DNA of 64,000 nucleotides, taken from Polaribacter huanghezhanensis (GTDB taxonomy: Bacteria; Bacteroidota; Bacteroidia; Flavobacteriales; Flavobacteriaceae). This document shows positions 28,240 to 37,540 of this stretch, piece by piece. A model generated the notes under the pieces. It searched no databases. It saw only the letters and a list, made by a program, of their open reading frames with translations, and was not told where the DNA came from. Within the stretch, counting starts at the first letter, position 1. Each line of letters opens with the position of its first letter. Made by a program: the position numbers and the translations under genes. The stretch spans positions 372,001-436,000 of the forward strand of contig NZ_CP128595.1 of the NCBI RefSeq assembly GCF_030444335.1. Reading direction: 5' to 3'.

Positions 28240-29727
28240 TCATTTTAATTGAAGTGATTTTTCAGCCTTTTTAAGTTGCTTTTTAAAGAACTCTTCTGTA
28301 ACCTCCTTATTCCAAAATGGAATTATTTCATTCAATCTACTCTTTACTTCTTCAGAATTGAGTATTTCTGGAAATGCTTTTTGCAATACATCTAACATAA
28401 TTTTTACAGATGTTGATGCGCCCGGTGAAGCCCCCAGCAAACAAGTAATTTTACCATCCTTACTGCTTACTACTTCTGTTCCAAATTCTAATTTACCTCC
28501 TTCAAATTCGTCTTTTTTTATAGTTTGTACTCGTTGCCCAGCGATAAGTATTTCCCAATCTGCCTCTTTTGCATCTTTTATAAAAGTCCGTAAGGCATTC
28601 ATTCTATCTTCAAAAGACATGCTTACTTGTTTTATCAAGTAGTTGGTTAGTGGTAAATTATGCCAAAAAACGCCCCACATTGCATGTAGATTATTCAGCT
28701 TAATAGACTTAATTAGATCTAAATTAGAACCTTCTTTTAAAAACTTTGGACTAAATCCTGCAAAAGGACCAAATAACAATTCTTTTTTTCCATCAATAAA
28801 ACGTGTATCTAAATGAGGTACAGACATTGGCGGATCTCCAAGTCCTGCTTTGCTATATACTTTAGCATTGTGTTGGTTTATAATTTCTCTATTTTTACAG
28901 ACCAACCACTCGCCACTTATAGGAAAACCTCCATAATTTTCCTTTTCTTCTATTTCAATTTTTTGCAACAACAAAAGGCTTCCACCTCCAGCACCAATAA
29001 AAACATGCTTTGCTTCTAAATGTTCTATTTGTGCTGTTTTAGTATCTTTTACTTTTACAGACCAATCTAAATTTGAATCTGGATCCACATCTAAAACTTC
29101 TTTATGGCATTGTACTTTAGTCTCAAATTCTTCACTTAAGATTTGATACAGTTGCTGGGTAAGCGCTCCATAATTTACTTCAGTACCACGTTCTATTCTA
29201 GAAGCAGCCATTTGTTCCTCTTTGGTTCTCTTGTGCATTATTAATGGAAACCACTGTTTCATTTGATCAACATCCTTCGTAAAATGTATGGTGTTAAACA
29301 TAAAGTGTTGTTTCATGGCTTGATAACGTTTTTCAAGATATGCGACATTCTCTGACCCAACCACCCAACTGTGGTGCGGTACCTTGGTAATAAAAGAAGC
29401 TGGGTTTTTAATGAGTTTTTTTTCAACTAAATACGACCAGAACTGTTTAGACGTTTCAAACTGTGTGCAAATGTCAATTGCTTTTTCAATATGAACATTG
29501 CCTTTTTCATCTGCAGGAGTATAGTTTAATTCACACAAAGCAGAATGACCTGTACCTGCATTATTCCATGTTGCAGAACTTTCTTGAGCTACATCATCTA
29601 AACGTTCTAAAATCAAGACTTTTAATTCTGGCTTTAGAATTTTAGTTAACAAAGCAAGAGTGGCACTCATGATACCACCACCTACACATATTAAATCATA
29701 CGCTTCTATATCTTTCGTTTTTTTCAT
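28240..29727 (-). CDS. mqo: Malate:quinone oxidoreductase
   Basis: FAD-dependent membrane-associated enzyme that oxidises malate to oxaloacetate and passes electrons to quinone. It has the N-terminal dinucleotide fold DLICVGGGIMSATLALL, SATWNNAGTGHSALCELNYTP (about residues 52-72), SRIERGTEVNYGALT, and GGSLLLLQK. The 495-aa length is typical. It is 5 bp downstream of the ClC gene, on the same strand. Confidence 0.93.
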   Translation of the reverse strand: MKKTKDIEAYDLICVGGGIMSATLALLTKILKPELKVLILERLDDVAQESSATWNNAGTGHSALCELNYTPADEKGNVHIEKAIDICTQFETSKQFWSYLVEKKLIKNPASFITKVPHHSWVVGSENVAYLEKRYQAMKQHFMFNTIHFTKDVDQMKQWFPLIMHKRTKEEQMAASRIERGTEVNYGALTQQLYQILSEEFETKVQCHKEVLDVDPDSNLDWSVKVKDTKTAQIEHLEAKHVFIGAGGGSLLLLQKIEIEEKENYGGFPISGEWLVCKNREIINQHNAKVYSKAGLGDPPMSVPHLDTRFIDGKKELLFGPFAGFSPKFLKEGSNLDLIKSIKLNNLHAMWGVFWHNLPLTNYLIKQVSMSFEDRMNALRTFIKDAKEADWEILIAGQRVQTIKKDEFEGGKLEFGTEVVSSKDGKITCLLGASPGASTSVKIMLDVLQKAFPEILNSEEVKSRLNEIIPFWNKEVTEEFFKKQLKKAEKSLQLK

Positions 29728-29732
29728 TGTAT

Positions 29733-31019
29733 CTATTTTTTTTCAAACTCCTCATCAATTAATTTTATTTCTCTTCCTACAACGGTTGTAAGTTGCGAAG
29801 CCTTTTTCATTGCAAGAATTTGTGTTGGGTATATGCTTCTATTTCCAGTGATAAAAAAAGAAATGACACACGCCAAAGCTGCATAAGGCGCTATTGCTTC
29901 TCCAAACAATTCAATTCCCATGATACAAGCAGCAATGGGAGCATTGGTGGCTCCTCCTAAAACAGCGACTAAACCTATGGCTGCGAAAAGAGCAGGGTCA
30001 TTCCCTGTTAACTGCCCTATTAAAGCACCAACGGTAGCTCCAACAAAAAACACTGGTGTCACTACACCTCCGCTTCCTCCAAAATTTAAGGTAACGGCAG
30101 TAATAATAATTTTTAAAATAAATAAATACCATACAATTTTTACTCCTGAAAATATGCCTGCTACTGTACCTGAACCCAATCCTAACGCTTCTGTTCCAAA
30201 AAGGGTTCCTATTAGAATAATAAGAGTTCCTCCAATTACCCCTTTTAATAAAAAATGAATTTTAATTCGTTTTGCTAATTTCTCAGTTTGGTTCATTATT
30301 TCAATAAAAAGAAACGCACACAAACCAAAAACAACGCCTGCTAGTGCAATTTTAAGGATAAAAAACTCGGTTATTCCTGCAGAAAAATCAATATTATATT
30401 GAGGCCTTGTTACTCCCATTAAGTTTGTAATATAAAATGCTGTGATACCCGCCACAAATGATGGCAATAATACATCATATAAAATAACCCCCACAAAAAG
30501 TACCTCAATGCCAAAAATAGCTCCTGAAATTGGGGTTCCAAAAATGGCTGCAAACCCAGCACTAATTCCGCAGATAACTAATTTTTTACGATCTTCATCA
30601 CTAAATTTTAACAGGTCTGCCAAAAGCGATGCCAACCCTCCGCCCATTTGCGCACTTGGTCCTTCTTTACCAACAGAACCTCCTGAAAACAAGGTTAATA
30701 ATGTGGTTATCAATTTTACAGGAATTACAGCTAATTTTATTCTTCCTGCTCGTTTATGAACTGCTTCAATAACCTTTTCTGTTCCATGTCCATCAGCGTC
30801 TGGTGCTAAATATTTTATAAGCACAATATTAATTATAAAAAAGACAGGTGCAATCCAATAGTATTTTGAAAAACTTTCAGAGTAAGCTGTGCCCCAATTT
30901 AACATTTTGATAAAAAGTGATACGACCAAACCAGAACATAGTCCAATAATTGTAGCTAGAACAAACCATCTTAATACATCATAAAATATTATTTTTTCTT
31001 CTTTTAAACGTCTAATCAT
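29733..31019 (-). CDS. ClC-family chloride channel or antiporter
   Basis: 428 aa, about ten membrane helices. Ion-pathway motifs: GGSVGKEGPSAQMG (the gating glutamate is present in GKEGP, about residue 119), a GIEVLF segment in the next helix, and GGSGGVVTPVFFVGA near residue 315. The gating glutamate fits gated channels and H+/Cl- antiporters alike. No C-terminal CBS pair. Operon-like with mqo. Confidence 0.9.
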   Translation of the reverse strand: MIRRLKEEKIIFYDVLRWFVLATIIGLCSGLVVSLFIKMLNWGTAYSESFSKYYWIAPVFFIINIVLIKYLAPDADGHGTEKVIEAVHKRAGRIKLAVIPVKLITTLLTLFSGGSVGKEGPSAQMGGGLASLLADLLKFSDEDRKKLVICGISAGFAAIFGTPISGAIFGIEVLFVGVILYDVLLPSFVAGITAFYITNLMGVTRPQYNIDFSAGITEFFILKIALAGVVFGLCAFLFIEIMNQTEKLAKRIKIHFLLKGVIGGTLIILIGTLFGTEALGLGSGTVAGIFSGVKIVWYLFILKIIITAVTLNFGGSGGVVTPVFFVGATVGALIGQLTGNDPALFAAIGLVAVLGGATNAPIAACIMGIELFGEAIAPYAALACVISFFITGNRSIYPTQILAMKKASQLTTVVGREIKLIDEEFEKK

Positions 31020-31307
31020 TTAATTTGTTTTTAATAATTTAGAAACAATTCTTTTCTTTTATAAAATACATTTTTTTTATAAAGTTTCGTTTTAATAAAT
31101 TATTTGGCAAGAATATTATTTTCTACCCCTGAACCAAAGCTAAAAATTAATTTGATGTATTGCAATTTCTTTTTACTTTCTTCAATAAAAAACATCAGCG
31201 AGATACTTATAGCTCAATTGTTTTTCTTTGATAACCTAAAGGGGTTTATCACACAACAAGGCTAATCTTAATTGTATAGAAATTACAGTATAACTGAGTG
31301 TATTGTA

Positions 31308-31357
31308 AAAAAAAGAGTAACCGTTTCTGACTACTCTTGTTATGTAGCGGGAATTGG
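31308..31357 (-). repeat. Oldest tRNA-fMet remnant: terminator plus 14 nt of tRNA 3' end
   Basis: A hairpin (AAGAGTAACC.../...CTACTCTT) followed by GTAGCGGGAATTGG (31344-31357) is closely similar to the terminator and 3' end of the intact tRNA at 59312-59365. The tRNA similarity stops after 14 nt. It looks like the outermost attachment-site scar. Confidence 0.6.
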
Positions 31358-31468
31358 GTTCATTTCTTTGTCTTATAATGAAATGGGTCGTTGGATAGTT
31401 TTACAAGCAAAACCAAATTGCTTTATGGACTAAAGAGCTTTAGAGTAGGCTCTACACTTTTACCCACA

Positions 31469-31500
31469 ATAAAACCAGTTTCAATGAAACTGGTTTTATT
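31469..31500 (-). terminator. Hairpin abutting the second tRNA remnant
   Basis: ATAAAACCAGTTTC pairs with GAAACTGGTTTTAT around a 3-nt loop, a long perfect stem. It lies directly at the 3' end of the partial tRNA copy, so it was probably a terminator for a tRNA-fMet that once stood here. Confidence 0.6.
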
Positions 31501-31501
31501 A

Positions 31502-31544
31502 GTAGCGGGAATTGGACTCGAACCAATAACCTTCGGGTTATGAG
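31502..31544 (-). repeat. Partial tRNA-fMet copy: left attachment site of the island
   Basis: 43 nt match the 3' part of the intact tRNA-fMet (59351-59393) with one mismatch, covering acceptor 3' strand, T arm, variable loop, and anticodon CAT. The match ends after TTATGAG, where the intact gene continues CCCGAC and this copy TTTGAC. A direct repeat of a tRNA 3' end is the classical footprint of tyrosine-recombinase integration. Confidence 0.85.
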
Positions 31545-31596
31545 TTTGACAAAAAAACCCAAAAACCATGCTATTTTGTTTAATTTTATATAAAAT

Positions 31597-31615
31597 CGTG
31601 TACGTTTTCGTGTAC
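31597..31615. repeat. CGTGTAC direct repeats near the left island end
   Basis: CGTGTAC occurs at 31597-31603 and 31609-31615, 12 bp apart start to start. The position 50-70 bp inside the attachment site suits arm-type recombinase or excisionase binding sites; that role is inferred. Confidence 0.4.
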
Positions 31616-31672
31616 TCTAATTATTAATTAATTTTAGTAAATTTAATAAACAGTTTTTGATTAAAGAACATT

Positions 31673-33019
31673 TTAAACTTTATTATAATATTTAACGACT
31701 TTTAGCTTAAAAATAAATTCAAATTTCGCCTTCACATATTCAGAAGCATTTCTTGTCATTTTAGATTTACTCTCTAAAAAAACAACATTAGTAATATTTC
31801 CTCTTTTATAGTTTTCTTGAACAATATTAAAAGCCTCTTTTTGTGTTAAATAAGCAATTTCTGAAGCTTTTAAGCTTGCTTTAGCTGTATTTAAATCATT
31901 TAATGCAATTATAATTTTGTTTCTTAATAAAAACTTGTTGTTTTTCAATTCTATTTCTGCAATCTTTAATTCTTCTTTACTTTTTTTATAATTTTCTCTT
32001 GTAGAAAATCTATTGAAAATTGGAATAGAGGCAGAAAATCCTAAATAATGAGTTCTATTACTATTTAATTGTGTCCAAAAACCATTATCTATCAACTGAT
32101 TTGTTTGTTGATTTAATACCTCGTCTTTTCTTCCTTGAATATGATAATAATTACTCCCATATGAATAATTAAAATTGATACTTGGATAGAAATTAGACTT
32201 AGCCAATTGAATGTCTTTCTTTTTAAGTTCTAAAGAAAATTGTGCGGTTTTTATTGTTGGGTTATTTTCAATTATCAAGTTCGTAATATCATAAAACTCA
32301 TTACTCTTTTGCTCAAAATTATCATCAATTAATTCATCTATATCAAAGTTCTCTATTTCATTAATTCCTAATAGTTCTTTTAATTCTATTAAACTTGTGT
32401 TTACTTTATTTTTTATAACAATTACTTCTTTTCTATCCGAAGCTAATGTTGCTTCAATTTCCAGTAAATCTCGCTTACTAATTAAGATTTCCTCATACAA
32501 CAGTTTCAACCTATCGAAATTATTTTTACTTATTACAACTTGATCTTCTGCAATTTTTAGCAATTCTTTTTGAAATAATACTTGTAAAAATTTATTTGTT
32601 ACATTAAGCCTTAAATCAAATCGAATTTTATCAATCTCTGAAGCAGCTTTTAGCTTATTCAATTTAGATTTTTGTAACGTGTATTTATTTGAAAACCCTT
32701 TGAAAATAAGAGTTGAAGATGACAAACTAAAACTATTAGATCTACTTTCACTTTTACCAACTCCAGTAGATACATCGAAGGAATTTCCAAGTGAAAAATT
32801 CTGAGAAGCATTAAAACTTGCGTTTGGTAAATAATTCCCCTTCGCAATAACAACATCGCTATTTGAAATTTCAGATTGAATCTTTTGCTTTAACACATTT
32901 ATATTATGTTCTTTAGCGTAAAGAATACAATCTTTTAATGACCATTTTTTTTGGGCAGAAACAGACAATACACTAAAAAAAACAACTGCTATACTTATAC
33001 TATTTATAAATTTTTTCAT
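31673..33019 (-). CDS. TolC-family outer membrane efflux protein
   Basis: 448 aa: signal peptide (cleaved near SVSAQK), then two OEP repeats made of long helices and short barrel strands (WSLKDCILYAKEHNINVL at the start, NFNYSYGSNYYHIQG in the middle). It forms the outer-membrane channel of a tripartite pump. It is the last gene of the MFP-RND-OMF set, 3 bp after the RND stop, and has no terminator that I can recognise before the island end. Confidence 0.88.
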   Translation of the reverse strand: MKKFINSISIAVVFFSVLSVSAQKKWSLKDCILYAKEHNINVLKQKIQSEISNSDVVIAKGNYLPNASFNASQNFSLGNSFDVSTGVGKSESRSNSFSLSSSTLIFKGFSNKYTLQKSKLNKLKAASEIDKIRFDLRLNVTNKFLQVLFQKELLKIAEDQVVISKNNFDRLKLLYEEILISKRDLLEIEATLASDRKEVIVIKNKVNTSLIELKELLGINEIENFDIDELIDDNFEQKSNEFYDITNLIIENNPTIKTAQFSLELKKKDIQLAKSNFYPSINFNYSYGSNYYHIQGRKDEVLNQQTNQLIDNGFWTQLNSNRTHYLGFSASIPIFNRFSTRENYKKSKEELKIAEIELKNNKFLLRNKIIIALNDLNTAKASLKASEIAYLTQKEAFNIVQENYKRGNITNVVFLESKSKMTRNASEYVKAKFEFIFKLKVVKYYNKV

Positions 33020-33022
33020 TAC

Positions 33023-36000
33023 CTACTTTTTACTAAATATATAATACATCAGTGGAATAAAATACAAACTAATAAAAGTACCAATAAGCAGACCTCCTAT
33101 AACTGTTAATGCCAAGGGTTTTTGTAATTCCGCTCCTAAACCATCCATAAATAAAAAGGGCATTAATGCTAAAATAGTTGTTAGAGACGTCATTAAAATT
33201 GGTTTTAGACGCAATTTCCCACCTAACTTAATTGCTTCTTTAACCTTATGTCCTTTTTTCCTCAATAAATTGATTGTGTGGAGTTTTAAAATACTATCGT
33301 TAATTACTACTCCACTCATTACGACTATTCCAATAGCAGCCATTACGTTAATTGTCCCTCCGAAGAGCCAAAGAAGCAATAAAGCTCCACCTATATCAAT
33401 TGGTATTTCTAATAAAATAATAATTGGTTGCCACAAAGATTCAAACTGAGCAGCCATTATCAAATACAATAACAAAACTGCGACTAAAACAACAATAAGT
33501 AACTCATTTCCTAGTGCTTTAAGTTCTAGAAAACTTCCATTAAAACTAATATTAAATTTTTCTTGATTACTAAAAGCATTTTGGATTTCATTTATTTTAT
33601 CTTCCGTATTGCTATTTCCTAAAACAATAGGAAATGACAAATATTCTCCTTTTCTATCTGATTTAATCGTTTTATATTGGTTAACAGGATGAATTTTTAT
33701 TAAATTTTTAATCGCGATTAACTGCCTGTCTTTGTTCTTAACAAACAAATGATTGATCATTTTTTCAAATGACAATCTATCATATTGCAATTTAATTGGA
33801 ATAAATTTTTGAGAGGTCTTTAAATTATCTACAAAGTTCTGATTAAATGTAGTTTTTAACTCATTAATAACATCAGTATAAATCACATTATATAACAACA
33901 CTTTTTCATTAAGTATTTCTATAAAGGCTGTTTTCTTCAAAGAAATAGAAATAATTGAGTGTCCATTTAATAGATTTTGTATTTCTCCCAAATCATTTTC
34001 TTTTGGCAACTCTAACGAGTTCTTTCTAGTAGTAATTTGAGCAATCAGTTTTTCTTTTTTACCTCCAAATAAGTATTCAAAAATATTTTTGGGTGGATTG
34101 ATTTCAATTTTAGCTTTTGGAAATTTTTCAGATAAAGAATCCTTTATCTGTAATTCGATACTTTTCAGTTTTTCAATCGTGTTTGTTTGAATATAGATTG
34201 TTGCTTCTGAAAAACTTTTAGCATTTTCTTTCTGTAATAAATATTGTTGCTCTCCTGCTTGTGAAAAAACAGTTTTTACATCTTGATTTTCTGAAAATAA
34301 TTGATTAATTCTTCGTTGATTCTCATGTACATGAATATTTTCGTTCCAATCTATTTGTACAATCGCTTCATTTTGATTTATGATTGGTAATTGTGAATAA
34401 GGCATCGATTTAAACAAAATAACAGCAATTGCTATACTTACAAATGCAATACAAAAAACCAACCACTTTCTTTCAAAGAAAAAATGGTATCCTTTTTCAT
34501 ACCATGAATCTATATGTTGAGTTTTAACATTGAGTTTTAACCATTTTTCAATCTTAAAATTTTTATTCTTCAATTGTTTATAAACAACCGGTATTAACAC
34601 TATAGAAACCACCAATGAAGAACCCAAACCTATTGTTATGGCTATTGCTTGATCATAAAATAAAGCACCCGTAATTCCACTTAAAAACAATAATGGTAAA
34701 AACACCGAACACGTTGTCAGTACAGAACTTATTAATGGAGAAATAATCTCGTTTGTTCCTTCAATACAGGCTTTTGAAAGTGATAATCCAGATTCAATTT
34801 TTTGAGTAATATTATCTATTACTATAATAGCATTGTCAATCATCATTCCAACGCCTAAAATTAATCCAGATAAAGAAATTATATTAATTGACAAACCAAA
34901 CAAGAACATCAATAACATGCTTATTATTAAAGATACGGGTATGCTTATCGCAATAATTAATGGCGATTTTATATCTTTTAAAAAGAAAAACATAATTAAA
35001 ATTGCCAACAAACTTCCTATCCACAAACTAGATTTTAAATTATCTATAGAAAGTTTTAACAACTTTGTTTGATCTTGATTTGATGTAAATTTTAAATTAG
35101 GGTAATCTGTAACAAAAGAAGTGGTTAATTGATCTAACGCTTCTTTTAACTCATAAACTCTTGCATCTGCTTGCTTTATAATAGACAAGACAATTGCTCT
35201 TTTACCATTTGAATATACTAAGCCCCTATCTTCTTCTGCAGATAATTTTACTGAAGCCAAATCTTTAAGTTGAAATAATTTATCATGAATTTTAAGATAA
35301 ATCTCTTCTAAATCTTCTTTACTTTTTAAAGGGTTTGCAAACTTAAAATTGTATTGATAAATTCCGTTTTGAACCAATAAATTACCAAGCTCAAAGTTGT
35401 TTTGTTTTATGGCGTTAATTAATTCATTATTAGAAATCCCTAAACTCTGTAGAATTTCTTTTTTAGGGCTAACTAAAATTTCTGGCTTACTTAAACCGCT
35501 AATATCTGCCAATGCAATATCTGGTAATTGCTCTATTCGCTTTTTTAATACAGTCTCTGTAAACTCACTTAATTCTAAAAAGCCTTCATCTGTAAAATCT
35601 TCTTTTAAAGCTACGGTTAAATTTAAAATAGGAATGTCTGTAGCCGATGCTTTAATTACTTTAGGTCTATCAAGATCTCTTGGCAAATAATTTAAAGATG
35701 CATCTACTTTTTCATTGGTTTCTATAAAAGCATAATTGGTATTGGTTCCATATTCAAATTGTAAACGCAAAGTTGCAAAACCATCTCTAGTTTCAGAAGT
35801 AATTTCTTTTAGATTTCCTACTTGTAATAATTGATTCCTCAATGAGCGAACTACATTGGTTTCTAACTCTCTTGCTGTATTATTAGGATAACTTAATTGA
35901 ACCGTTATTTCTGGAATAGGAATATCGGGCATTAAAGAAGTAGGTATTTTACCAGATGCAACAATGCCTAGCAAAATAAAAGCTAAGGTTGCCATAAAAA

Positions 36001-36034
36001 CAGCAACCGGTCTATTGATTAGAAACTTAACCAT
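33023..36034 (-). CDS. RND-family efflux permease
   Basis: 1003 aa inner-membrane transporter of the AcrB/HAE type: a first membrane helix (INRPVAVFMATLAFILLGIV), two large periplasmic loops, and two six-helix bundles (about 330-470 and 840-1000). The proton-relay helix reads LGVGMMIDNAIIVIDNI. MAAQFESLWQPIIILLEIP marks the second bundle. It is 2 bp downstream of the adaptor gene. The adjacent peptide genes suggest that peptides could be its cargo, but small-molecule efflux is equally possible. Confidence 0.9.
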   Translation of the reverse strand: MVKFLINRPVAVFMATLAFILLGIVASGKIPTSLMPDIPIPEITVQLSYPNNTARELETNVVRSLRNQLLQVGNLKEITSETRDGFATLRLQFEYGTNTNYAFIETNEKVDASLNYLPRDLDRPKVIKASATDIPILNLTVALKEDFTDEGFLELSEFTETVLKKRIEQLPDIALADISGLSKPEILVSPKKEILQSLGISNNELINAIKQNNFELGNLLVQNGIYQYNFKFANPLKSKEDLEEIYLKIHDKLFQLKDLASVKLSAEEDRGLVYSNGKRAIVLSIIKQADARVYELKEALDQLTTSFVTDYPNLKFTSNQDQTKLLKLSIDNLKSSLWIGSLLAILIMFFFLKDIKSPLIIAISIPVSLIISMLLMFLFGLSINIISLSGLILGVGMMIDNAIIVIDNITQKIESGLSLSKACIEGTNEIISPLISSVLTTCSVFLPLLFLSGITGALFYDQAIAITIGLGSSLVVSIVLIPVVYKQLKNKNFKIEKWLKLNVKTQHIDSWYEKGYHFFFERKWLVFCIAFVSIAIAVILFKSMPYSQLPIINQNEAIVQIDWNENIHVHENQRRINQLFSENQDVKTVFSQAGEQQYLLQKENAKSFSEATIYIQTNTIEKLKSIELQIKDSLSEKFPKAKIEINPPKNIFEYLFGGKKEKLIAQITTRKNSLELPKENDLGEIQNLLNGHSIISISLKKTAFIEILNEKVLLYNVIYTDVINELKTTFNQNFVDNLKTSQKFIPIKLQYDRLSFEKMINHLFVKNKDRQLIAIKNLIKIHPVNQYKTIKSDRKGEYLSFPIVLGNSNTEDKINEIQNAFSNQEKFNISFNGSFLELKALGNELLIVVLVAVLLLYLIMAAQFESLWQPIIILLEIPIDIGGALLLLWLFGGTINVMAAIGIVVMSGVVINDSILKLHTINLLRKKGHKVKEAIKLGGKLRLKPILMTSLTTILALMPFLFMDGLGAELQKPLALTVIGGLLIGTFISLYFIPLMYYIFSKK

Positions 36035-36036
36035 TT

Positions 36037-37125
36037 TTACTTGTTTTGCTTCTTATTAATAAAAGCTGCATTCACCTTTGCATCATGAGAAAGGTTCATA
36101 TTCCCTGATACAATAATGGTGTCTGTCTTTTTTAAGTTTTCTCCTTTTTTAATGGCATAATGTGTACTGTTTTCATACAGTTCTGTTACGTAATTCCATT
36201 TTGCCAAGCCGTTTTCGAGTGTAAAAACTACTTTTCTATTTGATCGTAATACTAATGCTTCTTTCGGAACAACAATAACATCTTTAATTGGTTTATTTAT
36301 CAGTACTTTTACATGCATTCCATCAAATAAACTTAGATCTTTTGTATTGATACTCGCTTTAATTTCTATCAGCCCATTTTCATCTACTAAAGGATTTATC
36401 TGAGAAATAATTCCTTTAAAAGTTTTCTCTACATTAGAAAATGACTGCAATGTTATTTTTTGCCCTTTTTTCACAAAAGAATATTCACTTTCTAGTATAG
36501 AAAAAACAACTTCTAATTTAGTTGGGTTTATAATAGTACAGAAGACCTCAGATGCTGAAACATAAAAACCTTCTTTTACTTTTACATTGGCAATTACTCC
36601 ATCAAAAGGTGCTTTTAAAATAGTTTGCTTGTATAAAAGTTGCGCATTAGCTAATGCATTTTCGGCCTCAAAATAGCCGCTTTTAATTTTTAAAGATTTT
36701 AAAACAGCTGGCTTCATATCCTTTTCTGAGACATTTGCCAAACCATAATTAATTTTCTCTTCTATAAATTTATTTTTTGCTTTTGCTACATCTATTGTAG
36801 CTTTTTCTAAATTGTTCGCTAATAAACTATTTTCTAAACTAGCAATTTCTTGACCTTTAGTCACCAAATCTCCATTAGATACATTAAGCCTTACCAATTG
36901 CTCATTGGTTTTAAAACGCAACTCACTTTTTTGTACAGCTTCTACTATACCATTGGCAATTAACTGTATTTGAAAAGGTTGGTTTTGTATTGTAATAGTG
37001 CTAACATTAACACCATTACTAATTGATGTAGCGGTAAGAATATCATCTTCTGCTTGCTTCTTCTTTTCTTTTTGACAAGAAAATAGCAATACAACTATGA
37101 AAATATAAAGGGAGATTTTTTTCAT
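36037..37125 (-). CDS. RND periplasmic adaptor subunit (MFP), lipoprotein
   Basis: 362 aa. A signal peptide ends in the lipobox LLFSC (Cys17), so the adaptor is lipid-anchored in the inner membrane. It has a lipoyl-like half motif (LRFKTNEQLVRLNVSNG and GQEIASLENS), a short helical hairpin (about 110-160), then ILKAPFDGVIANVKVKEG and beta-barrel domains. It links the RND permease to the TolC partner. A truncated copy of its first about 60 codons lies at 39515-39700. Confidence 0.9.
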   Translation of the reverse strand: MKKISLYIFIVVLLFSCQKEKKKQAEDDILTATSISNGVNVSTITIQNQPFQIQLIANGIVEAVQKSELRFKTNEQLVRLNVSNGDLVTKGQEIASLENSLLANNLEKATIDVAKAKNKFIEEKINYGLANVSEKDMKPAVLKSLKIKSGYFEAENALANAQLLYKQTILKAPFDGVIANVKVKEGFYVSASEVFCTIINPTKLEVVFSILESEYSFVKKGQKITLQSFSNVEKTFKGIISQINPLVDENGLIEIKASINTKDLSLFDGMHVKVLINKPIKDVIVVPKEALVLRSNRKVVFTLENGLAKWNYVTELYENSTHYAIKKGENLKKTDTIIVSGNMNLSHDAKVNAAFINKKQNK

Positions 37126-37150
37126 AAGCTTTTTTCAAATATAAAAAAAT

Positions 37151-37540
37151 TTATTCAACCACAGTACCTCTCATAATTAATAAAGGAACAATATCTGTAT
37201 CTTTTATATATATAGAAACAGTTTGCTCAAAAAAACCCAATTTATGATTATCATATGTTACGTTCAGAACATAAGTTTCACCTTGCAATATTGGCTCAGA
37301 AGACCAATCAGGAATTGTACAATGACAATCACTTAATACATTTTTTATTATAATGTCTTTTTTTCCTGTGTTTTTAATTCGAAAAACAGCTTCTGATTTA
37401 TCATTTTTCTTCACCTTACCTATATTAATCATATCTTTTTCTACAGTAAAGGTGATTTTACTATTATTTTCTAAGATAATAAAAAGTCCTAAAGAAAAAA
37501 TTCCTAATGCAATAATTAAGATTAATAACCTATTTCTCAT
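37151..37540 (-). CDS. DUF1573 membrane-anchored protein (module 1)
   Basis: 129 aa: one N-terminal membrane helix (LLILIIALGIFSLGLFII), then a DUF1573 Ig-like domain facing the periplasm with the family motif NVLSDCHCTIPDWSSEPI (CxC at about residues 90-92) and a VLNVTYD strand. It overlaps the upstream propeller gene by 11 bp, so the two are translationally coupled. Family role unknown. The same gene type follows the propeller in modules 2 and 4. Confidence 0.85.
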   Translation of the reverse strand: MRNRLLILIIALGIFSLGLFIILENNSKITFTVEKDMINIGKVKKNDKSEAVFRIKNTGKKDIIIKNVLSDCHCTIPDWSSEPILQGETYVLNVTYDNHKLGFFEQTVSIYIKDTDIVPLLIMRGTVVE

